The notes beneath the pieces are model-generated. The model ran no database searches and had not been told where the DNA came from. It worked only from the letters and a program-made list of their open reading frames with translations. 25,510 nucleotides of DNA, from contig DLDU01000049.1 of assembly GCA_002481295.1 (NCBI GenBank), positions 1-25,510 of the forward strand. Reading direction: 5' to 3'. The DNA comes from Prevotella sp. UBA7764. Its GTDB lineage: Bacteria; Bacteroidota; Bacteroidia; Bacteroidales; Bacteroidaceae. Shown piece after piece: positions 7,441 through 16,288 of the stretch (position 1 is its first letter; the number at the start of each line of letters is the position of its first letter). Both the position numbers and the translations under genes were made by a program.

Positions 7441-8292
7441 ATGGCAAATATTGATTTAACAACCAATGGTTGGGTCGATCTTATCTTTGAGGGAAGAAAC
7501 CATGAATACGGAGCCTACAAGCTTCGTAAGGGTACTCCCAAGAGAAACGTCTACTCAATCATTGTGATTGCGGTGCTGGCCGCCCTTTTGGTTGGCATTT
7601 ATGTGGCCAAGTCTGCTTACGACAAGTATCAGGCTGCCCATGCCAAGAATGAGGCCGTCACCGAGCTTTCCGCTCTCAATCAGCCTAAGCAGAAAAAGGC
7701 TGAGGTGAAGCGTAAGGAAATAGTAGAGCCTGAGAAGAAAGAGGTTGTCAAGGAGGTTAAGTCTTCTATCAAGTTCACGGCACCTGTCATCAAGAAAGAT
7801 AACGAGGTGAAGCCCGAGGAGGAGATGAAGACCCAGGCCGAGTTGATGCAGACCAACACTGCTATCGGTGCTCTTGACGTGAAAGGCAATAGCGACAATG
7901 GTGAGATTCTGAAGGTCACACAGCGTGTGGCCGATGAGCCTGTCAAGCCTGCTGAGGAAAAGCCTGAAGTAGAGAACAAGGTCTTCGAGGTTGTGGAGCA
8001 GATGCCTTCCTTCCCGGGTGGTCCTTCTGCTTTGATGAAGTACCTCAGCGAAAACATCAAGTATCCTGTCGTAGCTCAGGAGAATGGTGTTCAGGGTCGT
8101 GTCGTCGTTTCTTTCGTTGTTGAGCGCGACGGTTCTATCACTGACGTGAAGGTAGCGCGTTCCGTAGACCCCTCTCTTGACCGCGAGGCCATGCGCGTGG
8201 TTCGTTCCATGCCGCACTGGATTCCTGGTAAGCAGAACGGTTCTGCTGTTCGTGTGAAGTATAACGTACCTGTATCTTTCAGATTGCAGTAA
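7441..8292 (+). CDS. tonB: Energy transducer TonB
   Basis: This 283-aa protein links the ExbB/ExbD motor to TonB-dependent outer-membrane transporters. It starts with a cytoplasmic segment containing DLIFEGRNHEYGAYKLRK (13-30), a motif typical of Bacteroidota TonB proteins. A transmembrane helix follows (about 37-56), then a Lys/Glu/Pro/Val-rich spacer that spans the periplasm (about 70-185). The C-terminal TonB domain (about 190-283) carries PSFPGGPSALMKYLSENIKY and VQGRVVVSFVVERDGSI. It is the fourth gene of the exbB unit, 31 nt after exbD copy 2 and 8 nt before the next gene. It can in principle energise the SusC-like transporter encoded downstream, but genomes of this group usually have several TonB proteins. 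Confidence 0.95.
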   Translation: MANIDLTTNGWVDLIFEGRNHEYGAYKLRKGTPKRNVYSIIVIAVLAALLVGIYVAKSAYDKYQAAHAKNEAVTELSALNQPKQKKAEVKRKEIVEPEKKEVVKEVKSSIKFTAPVIKKDNEVKPEEEMKTQAELMQTNTAIGALDVKGNSDNGEILKVTQRVADEPVKPAEEKPEVENKVFEVVEQMPSFPGGPSALMKYLSENIKYPVVAQENGVQGRVVVSFVVERDGSITDVKVARSVDPSLDREAMRVVRSMPHWIPGKQNGSAVRVKYNVPVSFRLQ

Positions 8293-8300
8293 AAGTTTAT

Positions 8301-9263
8301 ATGAAGAAAATAACATCTTACTTTTTTGTAGGATTAGCACTTTCTGTCTGTCTTCTCTCTGCTTGCGGTAACAGCAAGAAGGGAAAAGACGGGCGGACAG
8401 ATACTTACTCATCAGGGACGATCAGTTTCGTCTCTGATGAGAGTTTTAGTCCCATTATCGAAGACGAGCGCTTCGTCTTTGAGCATGATTATCCCCAAGC
8501 CAAGGTAAAGCCCATCTATACCAACGAGAGCGATGCCATCAATCGCGTACTCAGTGGCAAGTCTTGGCTGGCATTCACGGCACGCAATTTCACTCCCTCC
8601 GAGTTAAAGAGTTTGCAGGCTCAGAACTATCGTCCTGTAGCTATCAAATTGGCATATGATGCTTTGGCCTTTATCTGCCACAAGGATTGCCGTGATACCT
8701 TGCTGTCTGTTCAGAACATCCGTGATATCATGAACGGCAAGGCAACGAAGTGGAGTGACATTTTCAAGGATGGCTCCCACGAGCCTATCACCGTCGTATT
8801 TGACAATCCTAAGTCAAGTACCGTTCATTATGTAGAAGATTCCATACTTGGCGGTCATGCCATTCTCAACAAGAACGTGGCAGCAGTGAAGAAAACCGCC
8901 GATGTGATCAAATATGTTGAGCAACATCGTGACGCTATTGGCATTATTGGCAACAACTGGCTCAACGACAAAGGCGACAGTACTAATCTTACGTTCAACC
9001 GCAATATCCGTGTGATGAGCGTGAGTCTGATCCATCCCGCTACTCCCACGAGTGGTCGTAAACCCTATCAATACTATATCTATAGTGGTGAGTATCCTTT
9101 GGTGCGGACTATCTATGCTTTGCTTAATGATCCCCGCCAGGGCTTGCCATGGGGCTTTGCCCATTTCATAGAGGGGCCGAAGGGTCAGCGCATTGTCATG
9201 CGTGCCGGTTTGCTTCCGGTTCTTGGCAATATCAATGTAAGAGATGTTAATGTAGGTCAATAG
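8301..9263 (+). CDS. PstS-like substrate-binding lipoprotein
   Basis: This 320-aa protein has a lipoprotein signal peptide with lipobox LLSAC (lipidated Cys22), then a PstS/PBP-like domain. Recognisable parts are GTISFVSDESFSPII, PIYTNESDAINRVLSGK, ALAFICHKD..LSVQNIRDIMNGKATKWSDIF and NPKSSTVHYVEDSILGG. In classic PstS these regions line the phosphate site. No pstC, pstA, pstB or phoU lies nearby, so ordinary phosphate import is not supported by the context. The gene starts 8 nt after tonB, so it belongs to the TonB unit. The residues after Cys22 (GNSKKG) are not acidic, which argues against surface export by the usual Bacteroidota lipoprotein export signal. A periplasmic membrane-anchored protein is likely. 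Ligand and role are unknown. Confidence 0.85.
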   Translation: MKKITSYFFVGLALSVCLLSACGNSKKGKDGRTDTYSSGTISFVSDESFSPIIEDERFVFEHDYPQAKVKPIYTNESDAINRVLSGKSWLAFTARNFTPSELKSLQAQNYRPVAIKLAYDALAFICHKDCRDTLLSVQNIRDIMNGKATKWSDIFKDGSHEPITVVFDNPKSSTVHYVEDSILGGHAILNKNVAAVKKTADVIKYVEQHRDAIGIIGNNWLNDKGDSTNLTFNRNIRVMSVSLIHPATPTSGRKPYQYYIYSGEYPLVRTIYALLNDPRQGLPWGFAHFIEGPKGQRIVMRAGLLPVLGNINVRDVNVGQ

Positions 9264-9342
9264 CAGAAACTTTCTGCTTGTAGGTTCGTCTTTGCATTAA
9301 AGTATTCATAAACATAACAGAACTCTATAAAACAGTAGAATT

Positions 9343-10797
9343 ATGAAGGCTTATAAATATTTATTGATTGGTGCGCTGATGCTTGGTTCGTCAGTGCCTA
9401 CTTTCGCTCAGAACGACAATAAAGCAGTCATTGAGCAGGGCACCAAGGTCATCTTGGCTAAAGGTGCTGATTACAAGGATCAGGTAAAGCAGCTCTACAA
9501 GGAGAACAAGAAGAATCCGGAGGTGCTTGTCGCTTTTGGTAAAGTGTTCCTGGCACAGAAGGATACTGCTAATGCAAAGGCTTTCGCCAACTATGCATTG
9601 GCCCGCAATCCTAAGTATGCCAAGGCATTCTTGTTGAAGGGTGACATTGCCGTCTCTATGGATGACGCTGGTGGTGCCGCTGAGAATTATCAGCAAGCTA
9701 AGTATTTCGACCCGAAGGATCCTGAGGGCTACTACAAGTATGCTATGATTCTGCGTGGCCGTAGCCCTGAGGATGCCGTGAGCAACCTTGAGGATCTTCG
9801 CAAGCAGCGTCCTGATTATCCTGTTGACGCTTTGGCTGGCCGTATCTACTATTTCTCTTCTATTCCTAATCACTTCCAGAAAGCAGAGTCTTATTTCAAC
9901 AAGGTTCAGGATGTCGCTTCCATGGAGGATGAGGACATCACCCGCTATGCTATGACAGAGTTCTTGCTGGGTAACTCTCAGAAGAGTATTGATGTCGCCA
10001 AGGCTGGTCTGACTAAGGATCCCCGTCGTGCTGGTTGGAACCGTTTGGTGTTCTGGAACTACACTAACCTGAGCGATTCTCAGAATGCTCTGGACTACGC
10101 TGACCGTCTGTTCAACAAGAGTGACAGTGCTCATATCACAGCTGACGACTACGGCTACTACGGCAAGGCCCTTTCTCTCGCAAAGCGCTATGACGAGGCT
10201 ATTACCGCTTACAACAAGGCTATTGAGGATTTGGCTGTTGACAGCAATGCCATCGCTTCCAAGTCTGTGCTGTTGAAGAACCTCTCTGATGTCTATAAAG
10301 AGAAGGGTGATTTCAACAATTCTGTAGCTTACCTCGAGAAGTCTATCGACGCCAAGGAAAAGCCGACGATGGACGACTATGATACCATGGCAGGTCTCTA
10401 TACCGATTACGCTTCCAAGAAGTCTGCTGCCGGTGACAAGGCTGCCGCCGCTGCTGCTTTCAAGAAGGCTGATGAGGTTTATGCCAAGATCATGGAATTG
10501 TTCCCCAACTACAAGAACTACTGCAACTACATGCGTGGTCAGATCAATGCCAACCTTGATCCTGACAGCAAGGCTGGCCTTGCCAAGCCTTACTATGAGG
10601 CACTTTCCTCCAGTCTTGAGGAGAAGGCTGAGCTGAGCAGCAGCGAGAAAGCAATGCTTAAGCAAGCTTATCTCTATATGTTGGTCTATGACTACAATGT
10701 CAAGAAGAACACGGCTGGTGCTAAAGTGTGGGCTAAGAAGCTCCTCGTTGTAGATCCTGAGAACGAGACTGCAAAGCAGGTCGCAGCTCTCAAGTAA
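9343..10797 (+). CDS. Exported tetratricopeptide-repeat protein
   Basis: This 484-aa protein has a signal peptide (about 1-22, cleavage after TFA) and no lipobox. Helical repeats of the TPR type follow. The clearest are at about 58-91 (ending in ALARNPKYAKAF), 92-125 (SMDDAGGAAENYQQAKYFDP), and 277-350 (ALSLAKRYDEAITAYNKAI). TPR arrays bind other proteins, and the signal peptide places this one in the periplasm. It is the last gene of the exbB unit, 79 nt after the PstS-like gene, and a strong terminator follows. A 7-bp hairpin (AGCAGAA/TTCTGCT, 9262-9278) overlaps the preceding stop codon and has no T tract. A scaffold role beside the TonB motor is an inference from position only. Confidence 0.88.
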   Translation: MKAYKYLLIGALMLGSSVPTFAQNDNKAVIEQGTKVILAKGADYKDQVKQLYKENKKNPEVLVAFGKVFLAQKDTANAKAFANYALARNPKYAKAFLLKGDIAVSMDDAGGAAENYQQAKYFDPKDPEGYYKYAMILRGRSPEDAVSNLEDLRKQRPDYPVDALAGRIYYFSSIPNHFQKAESYFNKVQDVASMEDEDITRYAMTEFLLGNSQKSIDVAKAGLTKDPRRAGWNRLVFWNYTNLSDSQNALDYADRLFNKSDSAHITADDYGYYGKALSLAKRYDEAITAYNKAIEDLAVDSNAIASKSVLLKNLSDVYKEKGDFNNSVAYLEKSIDAKEKPTMDDYDTMAGLYTDYASKKSAAGDKAAAAAAFKKADEVYAKIMELFPNYKNYCNYMRGQINANLDPDSKAGLAKPYYEALSSSLEEKAELSSSEKAMLKQAYLYMLVYDYNVKKNTAGAKVWAKKLLVVDPENETAKQVAALK

Positions 10798-10822
10798 TTA
10801 GAAATTCCATTCATTCAATATG

Positions 10823-10852
10823 GGCTCCACGGTTTCGTGGAGCCTTTTTTTT
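10823..10852 (+). terminator. Rho-independent terminator of the exbB-TPR unit
   Basis: A 9-bp perfect stem, GGCTCCACG (10823-10831) with CGTGGAGCC (10836-10844), closes a GTTT loop and is followed directly by eight T residues. Confidence 0.92.
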
Positions 10853-10856
10853 GCTC

Positions 10857-10922
10857 CTCCCTACACCAAGCCTCTCCCTACTCCAAGCCTCTCCCTAACC
10901 TCAGCCCTTCCCAAGGGGAGGG
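10857..10922. repeat. 17-bp tandem repeat plus GC-rich hairpin
   Basis: Three 17-bp units start at 10857, 10874 and 10891 (CTCCCTACACCAAGCCT and variants). They are followed by an inverted repeat, CCCTTCCC (10905-10912) with GGGGAGGG (10915-10922). A related palindrome occurs at 18115-18151. It looks like a REP-type intergenic repeat and does not code. Confidence 0.65.
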
Positions 10923-11073
10923 AATTGCGATACCATTGGGAGCGCTTGCTTCTTATGGGATAACCATGTCAAATGAAACCAATACTTTAATCATTCGTTC
11001 TTAATACCGTTCTTTGTACATTGGCAGCTCGCTAAGCCCCTTTTTTCAGAACTCTAACCATTCTCCTTTTAGA

Positions 11074-11182
11074 TGGACAAATCAATCGGCGCTTGAAGTG
11101 GACATTTACCGTATTTTGATCTCTAAAGCCTATTATTTACACCAAAAATACAGTTTGTCCAACTTATTTAGCGTTTTGTCCA
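11074..11182. promoter_or_regulatory. Cluster of four TGGACAAA-type boxes (candidate activator site)
   Basis: TGGACAAA occurs at 11074-11081 and the variant TGGACATT at 11099-11106, both on the plus strand. The reverse complement TTTGTCCA occurs exactly at 11154-11161 and 11175-11182. The pairs are 25 and 21 bp apart, close to two helical turns, and point towards each other. Four related 8-mers in 109 bp directly upstream of a promoter without a good -33 element suggest binding sites for an activator, such as a hybrid two-component or AraC-type regulator. No such regulator gene lies in the window. Confidence 0.5.
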
Positions 11183-11204
11183 CCGTGTTTTAATACACTT
11201 TTTC

Positions 11205-11212
11205 TAATTTTG
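11205..11212 (+). promoter_or_regulatory. -7 element of the susC operon promoter
   Basis: TAATTTTG fits TAnnTTTG. The expected -33 TTTG at about 11181-11184 is missing, which fits a promoter that needs an activator. The start codon is 46 nt downstream. Confidence 0.5.
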
Positions 11213-11257
11213 GGCACAGAAACGTAAACATCAATAATAAACCTAATTATTACTACA

Positions 11258-14200
11258 ATGAAGAAACAACTCTTCTCAGTGATGCTATGCCTGGGTGCGA
11301 TGGGTGGCTTGTCCACCTTCCCGATGCCGTTACAGGCTGCCGTGTCACAATCACAGACGATTAAGGTGAAAGGCCAGATCGTAGACGATCAGGGTGAACC
11401 GCTTACTGGAGCCACCATTAAGATTAAAGGTGGACAGGGTGGTACCGTGACCGACCTCGACGGTAATTTCAATCTTGACGCTCCTGCCAATGCTACGCTC
11501 ATCGTTAGTTATGTAGGTTATAAGGACCGCGAGATTGCCGTGCGCGGGCGTGCGATCATTGATAAGATTCAGATGACAACAGATGACCGTGTTTTGGATC
11601 AGGTTGTCGTCGTCGGTTATGGTACACAGAAGAAAGCCGACTTGACCGGTTCTGTTGCCGTGGTCAATGCCGATCAATTAAAGAAGGTGTCTAACTCCAA
11701 CATCTCCACGATGCTTGAGGGTAAGGTTCCGGGCGTACAGATTACGACCGATGGTCAGCCAGGTGCAGATCCTTCTGTACGTATCCGTGGTATCAGTACT
11801 TTTGGTAGTTCTGCACCTCTTTATGTTGTCGATGGTGTGCCAATGGGTACAACGATCCGTGATTTCTCCGCTAATGATATAGAGTCTATCCAGATCTTGA
11901 AGGATGCTGCCGCCGGTGCCATCTACGGTTCTCGTGCTGGTAATGGTGTGGTCATCATCACCACCAAGCATGGTCGTAAGGATCAGCCTTTGAAAGTCGA
12001 CTATAGTGGCTACTTCGGCGTAGACATGATTTCCAAGGGTGTTTATGATCTGATGGACGCAGATCAGTATAGCAACTATATTGGTCAGGCATGTGCCAAC
12101 AGTGGTACCACACTTCCCAGCGGCTATAAGCTCGGCGAGGATGGCAAGTACCATTTCCAGGATGCTACCAATACCGACTGGTTCGATGAAGTCTTCAAGA
12201 CCGGTATCCGTCAGAACCATAATGTCAACCTCAGTGGTGGCGGTGCCAACAACACCTATAATATTGCTCTCGACTACTTCAACCAGAAGGGAACCATCGA
12301 GGGTGCCGGTCCTGACTATCAGCGCTACACGGCACGTGTGAACAACTCTATGGACACCAAGTTCATCAAGTTCCAGACCAGCGTCGTTTATTCTCATTCC
12401 AAACAGAACAATATGGCCATTTCCAATGCCTCTGAGTATGTACAGGGACTTTATGGCGACGTGACCAACGTGCTGCGTGGTACGCTGCTCATGCAACCGA
12501 CCATCAAGGCTTACGATCCTTCTACTTGGGTACTCGACGACAAAGTCGGTTCTGCCAGTGGCTACAACTATGATGCTTATGGCTATGGTGTGTACAACGA
12601 TTTGGTGCATGGTGATATCTCCGCTTCCAATCCGTTGCTCGTCAACAACCTGCTCAAACGCAACACACTTGTTGACCGCTTCGTAGGTACAGGCTCTGCA
12701 GACGTTGACCTGTTGAAGATGTTGGGTGTAGATACCAAGACCCAACACCTTAATTATAAGATCAATCTCTCCTATAGCAAGACTCACGCTCAGGACTTCA
12801 CTTGGATTCCTTCCTGGATTCAGAGCAACCGTGTCTACTTGGCCAAGACCAATGAGAAACTCACCAAGGGTACTCGTACCTATGCTGACGCATTGATGGA
12901 GAACACCCTTACTTATGACGGACATATCGGCAAGCACAATATCAATTTCGTTGCTGGTACCGCTTATCAGGAGGAGAACACCAACACGCTGACGGCCTGG
13001 GGCAATGAGTTCAGCGAGCCTTACTTCCTTCAGATTCAGAATGCCAAGACCCGCGATGCCAACTCTTTTGAGTACAAGCACGCTATCATGTCATACTTCG
13101 GCCGTCTGAACTACAACTACGACGAGAAATATCTTCTCTCAGCTATTGTCCGTCGTGATGGCAGTAGCCGTCTGTCCAAGGATAAGCGCTGGTCCACTTT
13201 CCCCTCTGTGTCTTTGGGTTGGCGTATCGACAAGGAGAAGTTCTTCCCTGTGAGCAAGGACGTCATCAACCTGTTAAAACTCCGTGCCAGCTACGGTGAG
13301 ATCGGTATCGACAACGTAGGCGACTACGCTATCCAGACCACGATGGATCGCAACAACATGAGCTACAGCTTCGGCAACAACATCGTTTACGGTTCTGCTA
13401 TCTCCACTTTCGTCAATCAGAATCTTGAGTGGGAGCGCCGTATCACCAAGAACATTGGTCTTGACATCGCCATGTTTGGCAACCGTCTTGAGTTCACTGC
13501 TGAATGGTTCAAGAACCGTTCTAAGAATTTGCTCTACGGAGTACCTGTTCCGGAGAATGCCGGTGTGAGCAATACCAGTGTGACGATGAACGCCGCTACG
13601 TTGGACAACAGTGGTTGGGAGTTCAGCGGTACTTATCGCAACAACGATCATCCTCTGAAATATCAGATCAGTGCCAACCTCAGCACGCTTAAGAATAAGG
13701 TAGTGCAGCTTGGTTTCAGCAAGGATGCCTATATCTCCGGCAACTATATCACAGAGCTTGGAAAAGAGATTGGTAAGTTCTACGGTTATGTCTATGAGGG
13801 TATCGCCCGCACGCAGGCCGACCTCGACAACCATGCCACCCAGCAGGGAGCCAATGTCGGTGACTGCCTCTACAAGGATGTCAGTGGTCCTGACGGCAAG
13901 CCTGATGGCAAGATCGACGAGAACGACCGTGTCGTCCTTGGCAGCGGTATGCCAAAGGTCAACTTCGGTATCAGCGCCCATCTGGAGTATAAGGGCTTCG
14001 ATCTGAGTGTCTCCACCTTCGGTGCCCTGGGCTATCACGTTACCGATGATATCTACAACAGTCTGAACTCCTGCTATGGCTGGGGCAACAAAGATGTAGC
14101 CATGGGCGATGCCAACCGCTGGAGTGAGGATGGGAAAACCTATCTGAGCAATGTACCACGTACTTACGCTACCAACAACGCCCAGCAGGCTTGGAACGAT

Positions 14201-14461
14201 CTCTTCAGCAGCCGTAAGATTCAGAATGCCGCTTATTGGAAGATCGCCAACGTAGAACTTGGTTACAACATGCCAGACAAGTGGTTTGGCGGATATGTAA
14301 ACAGCGTACGCGTTTATGTCTCTGCACAGAACCTCTATACCTTCACAGGTTATCATGGTTACAATGTCGACTATGCCGGAGGTGTGTGGACACCGGGTTA
14401 CAACTTCTGTTCATTCCCGACACCGCGTACATTCATGTGCGGTCTTCACTTCTCATTCTAA
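11258..14461 (+). CDS. susC: SusC-like TonB-dependent outer-membrane transporter
   Basis: This 1067-aa protein has a signal peptide (about 1-28), a carboxypeptidase-regulatory-like domain (about 36-108, VKGQIVDDQGEPLTGATIKI), a region resembling the family's TonB-contact stretch (DQVVVVGYGTQKKADLTGSV, 114-133), the plug with VRIRGISTFGSSAPLYVVDG (174-193) and DIESIQILKDAAAGAIYGSR, then the 22-strand barrel ending in Phe. It lacks an extra N-terminal signalling (STN) domain, so no anti-sigma control is expected. With the SusD-like partner it should import oligosaccharides using TonB energy. The two GH43 genes downstream point to arabino-oligosaccharides. The symbol is used in the family sense; starch is not the expected substrate. 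Confidence 0.96.
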   Translation: MKKQLFSVMLCLGAMGGLSTFPMPLQAAVSQSQTIKVKGQIVDDQGEPLTGATIKIKGGQGGTVTDLDGNFNLDAPANATLIVSYVGYKDREIAVRGRAIIDKIQMTTDDRVLDQVVVVGYGTQKKADLTGSVAVVNADQLKKVSNSNISTMLEGKVPGVQITTDGQPGADPSVRIRGISTFGSSAPLYVVDGVPMGTTIRDFSANDIESIQILKDAAAGAIYGSRAGNGVVIITTKHGRKDQPLKVDYSGYFGVDMISKGVYDLMDADQYSNYIGQACANSGTTLPSGYKLGEDGKYHFQDATNTDWFDEVFKTGIRQNHNVNLSGGGANNTYNIALDYFNQKGTIEGAGPDYQRYTARVNNSMDTKFIKFQTSVVYSHSKQNNMAISNASEYVQGLYGDVTNVLRGTLLMQPTIKAYDPSTWVLDDKVGSASGYNYDAYGYGVYNDLVHGDISASNPLLVNNLLKRNTLVDRFVGTGSADVDLLKMLGVDTKTQHLNYKINLSYSKTHAQDFTWIPSWIQSNRVYLAKTNEKLTKGTRTYADALMENTLTYDGHIGKHNINFVAGTAYQEENTNTLTAWGNEFSEPYFLQIQNAKTRDANSFEYKHAIMSYFGRLNYNYDEKYLLSAIVRRDGSSRLSKDKRWSTFPSVSLGWRIDKEKFFPVSKDVINLLKLRASYGEIGIDNVGDYAIQTTMDRNNMSYSFGNNIVYGSAISTFVNQNLEWERRITKNIGLDIAMFGNRLEFTAEWFKNRSKNLLYGVPVPENAGVSNTSVTMNAATLDNSGWEFSGTYRNNDHPLKYQISANLSTLKNKVVQLGFSKDAYISGNYITELGKEIGKFYGYVYEGIARTQADLDNHATQQGANVGDCLYKDVSGPDGKPDGKIDENDRVVLGSGMPKVNFGISAHLEYKGFDLSVSTFGALGYHVTDDIYNSLNSCYGWGNKDVAMGDANRWSEDGKTYLSNVPRTYATNNAQQAWNDLFSSRKIQNAAYWKIANVELGYNMPDKWFGGYVNSVRVYVSAQNLYTFTGYHGYNVDYAGGVWTPGYNFCSFPTPRTFMCGLHFSF

Positions 14462-14500
14462 TGTTGACAACAAAACACAACTGATAAACATTACGTCAAT

Positions 14501-16258
14501 ATGAAACTCTATCATATCTCCCTCGCCCTCTTGTTGGGCCTCGGAACCCTTACATCCTGTAACGATAAGCTCGATTTGGACAATCCCAATCAGCAGACCT
14601 CAGCCACCTTCGGCTTCAATGCCGATGATTTGGAGGAAAGTGTGGTGGCTGCCTATAACCACATCCGCATGGAGGGCTCTTACGCCCGTGTGGGCTACAC
14701 CATCGACATGTGCCGTGGCGATGAGGTGTGGAACTCCTCACAAGTGTGGTATCTTCCGTTCGACAACCTTAACCTTCCCGTCTCCGGCGATATTGGTTGG
14801 TGGGTTTGGCGTGAGTGGTACTATACCATCAACGTCTGCAACTTCGGTCTCTCCCGCACCGGCGATGACGACAGCAAGTTGAGCGACCGCATGAAGGACA
14901 TCAAGGGACAGTTGCTGTTCCTGCGTGCCCTGGCCTATTACAACTTGGCCGGATATTATCAGGACGTGCCATTGATCATTGACTACAACACTTATTCTTC
15001 TCTTGACGGTCTCTATGCCACCAATAACACCTTCGACGAGGTCATGGACCAGGTGGAGAAAGACTTCAAAGAGGCTGTAGACCTGTTGCCATCCCGCGAC
15101 AAAGGCGGTGAGTGGGCCAAGGGCCGTGCTACCTGTGGTGCCGCTGCCGGTTACTATGCCCGTGCATTGATGCAGCGCCATAAGTACAGCGAGGCACTGA
15201 CCGTCTTGAAGGACATCATCAACAAGAAGTACGGCTCTTATAAGCTCATGGCCAACTATGGCGACAACTTCCGTGAGGGTGCACAGTACGAGAACAATGA
15301 TGAGAGCCTCTTTGAGGTACAGTTCCTCGACTATGGCACACAGGGCACCGACGATGAGTGGACTCCTGTCAACACCAGCAAGAACGCTACGCAAGGCTCA
15401 GCTATCGAAAGCAACTGTGGTCCTGGTGCCTATGGTGGCTGGGCTGACCTGAGTGCTTCGCCTTGGCTCTATCAGCTTTTCAAGCAGGAGCGTACCAAGA
15501 GTGGTAAGCTCGATCCTCGTCTTTATTGGACCATCGGCACCTACGAGGCAGACTGGGACAATGATGATCAGACGCTTGGCAACGTATGCTACAAGTCTAA
15601 GATGACATCGACCGATACCGTCGTCACCAACAACAACAATGGCGGTTTGCCTATCTGCAAGTATACCAATATGCGTACCGGTCTCTATGACAAGGTGGTC
15701 ACTGGTCTTCACGACGGCATCAACCTGCGTCTGATGCGCTACTCCGATGTGCTGTTGCGTGCTGCTGAGTGCGAGAACGAGGTCAATGGTCCGACCCAGC
15801 AGGCTATCGACTGGATCAATGAGGTGCGTCGCCGTGCCGGACTGGCAGATCTGAAATTAGCTGACTTCCCGACGAAGGACAAGCTCTTTGAGCAGATTGC
15901 AAATGTAGAGCGCCCGAAGGAGTTCGGCTGTGAGTTTGGTCGTGGCTTCGATCTTCTTCGCTGGGGATTCTTCTACAGTGCCGACCGTCTGCAGCAGCTC
16001 AAGGAGCATGGAACCTACCGTTGCTCGATCCATCATGCCAAGGATCCGGTTAGCTATGATCTCGTCGGCAAGGATGCTGAGGTGAAGTGCTCTTACGACA
16101 CCTATGTGCCCGGTCACGAGTTCCTGCCCATCGTGGAGACGCTGACCAACAAGAACCCGAACCTCAAGGGCAACTCAGCCAACAATAGCACCGACAACAG
16201 TGAGTATTTCAAGACCAACGGATGGACGGTACATCCTGTTGTCAGCTTGAGCAAATAA
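14501..16258 (+). CDS. susD: SusD-like (RagB/SusD) glycan-binding lipoprotein
   Basis: This 585-aa protein has a lipoprotein signal with LTSC (Cys20) followed by NDKLDLDN, an acidic stretch that fits export to the cell surface. SusD family features include the helical N-terminal region with KGQLLFLRALAYYNLAGYYQDVPL (about 131-154), ALMQRHKYSEALTVLKDI in a TPR-like part, LRLMRYSDVLLRAAECENE (about 410-428) and the C-terminal WINEVRRRAGL and FGRGFDLLRWG. It forms the lid of the SusC barrel and binds glycan at the surface. It starts 39 nt after susC. The ligand is presumably arabinan oligosaccharide. Confidence 0.95.
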   Translation: MKLYHISLALLLGLGTLTSCNDKLDLDNPNQQTSATFGFNADDLEESVVAAYNHIRMEGSYARVGYTIDMCRGDEVWNSSQVWYLPFDNLNLPVSGDIGWWVWREWYYTINVCNFGLSRTGDDDSKLSDRMKDIKGQLLFLRALAYYNLAGYYQDVPLIIDYNTYSSLDGLYATNNTFDEVMDQVEKDFKEAVDLLPSRDKGGEWAKGRATCGAAAGYYARALMQRHKYSEALTVLKDIINKKYGSYKLMANYGDNFREGAQYENNDESLFEVQFLDYGTQGTDDEWTPVNTSKNATQGSAIESNCGPGAYGGWADLSASPWLYQLFKQERTKSGKLDPRLYWTIGTYEADWDNDDQTLGNVCYKSKMTSTDTVVTNNNNGGLPICKYTNMRTGLYDKVVTGLHDGINLRLMRYSDVLLRAAECENEVNGPTQQAIDWINEVRRRAGLADLKLADFPTKDKLFEQIANVERPKEFGCEFGRGFDLLRWGFFYSADRLQQLKEHGTYRCSIHHAKDPVSYDLVGKDAEVKCSYDTYVPGHEFLPIVETLTNKNPNLKGNSANNSTDNSEYFKTNGWTVHPVVSLSK

Positions 16259-16288
16259 GCCAAACGATAACTATAAAAAGAAAAAACA

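Larger units (their letters stand above)
10923..11257. other. Gene-free region upstream of susC
   Basis: After the repeat there is no credible gene. The longest ATG frame I noticed is a 12-codon frame at 10966-11004 with no supporting signal. The second half holds the cluster of TGGACA boxes and the susC promoter. The large gap before a susC gene is usual for an activated polysaccharide locus. Confidence 0.6.

Noticed and set aside
8301..9263. Assignment as the phosphate-import protein PstS
   Set aside because: The fold fits, but no pstC, pstA, pstB or phoU is nearby and the gene is tied to tonB, so I name it only PstS-like.
10966..11004. 12-codon frame MSNETNTLIIRS upstream of susC
   Set aside because: Too short, with no ribosome binding site or promoter match next to it. 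It lies before the susC promoter, so it is not a leader peptide of that operon.
11678..13081. 467-codon open frame on the minus strand inside susC
   Set aside because: It is antisense to an unmistakable SusC gene, and its product is composition-biased (Val/Ile/Gly/Thr-rich) with no domain. Similar shadows occur at 9391-10665, 13274-14356, 2798-3751, 4204-5088 and 18893-19924.
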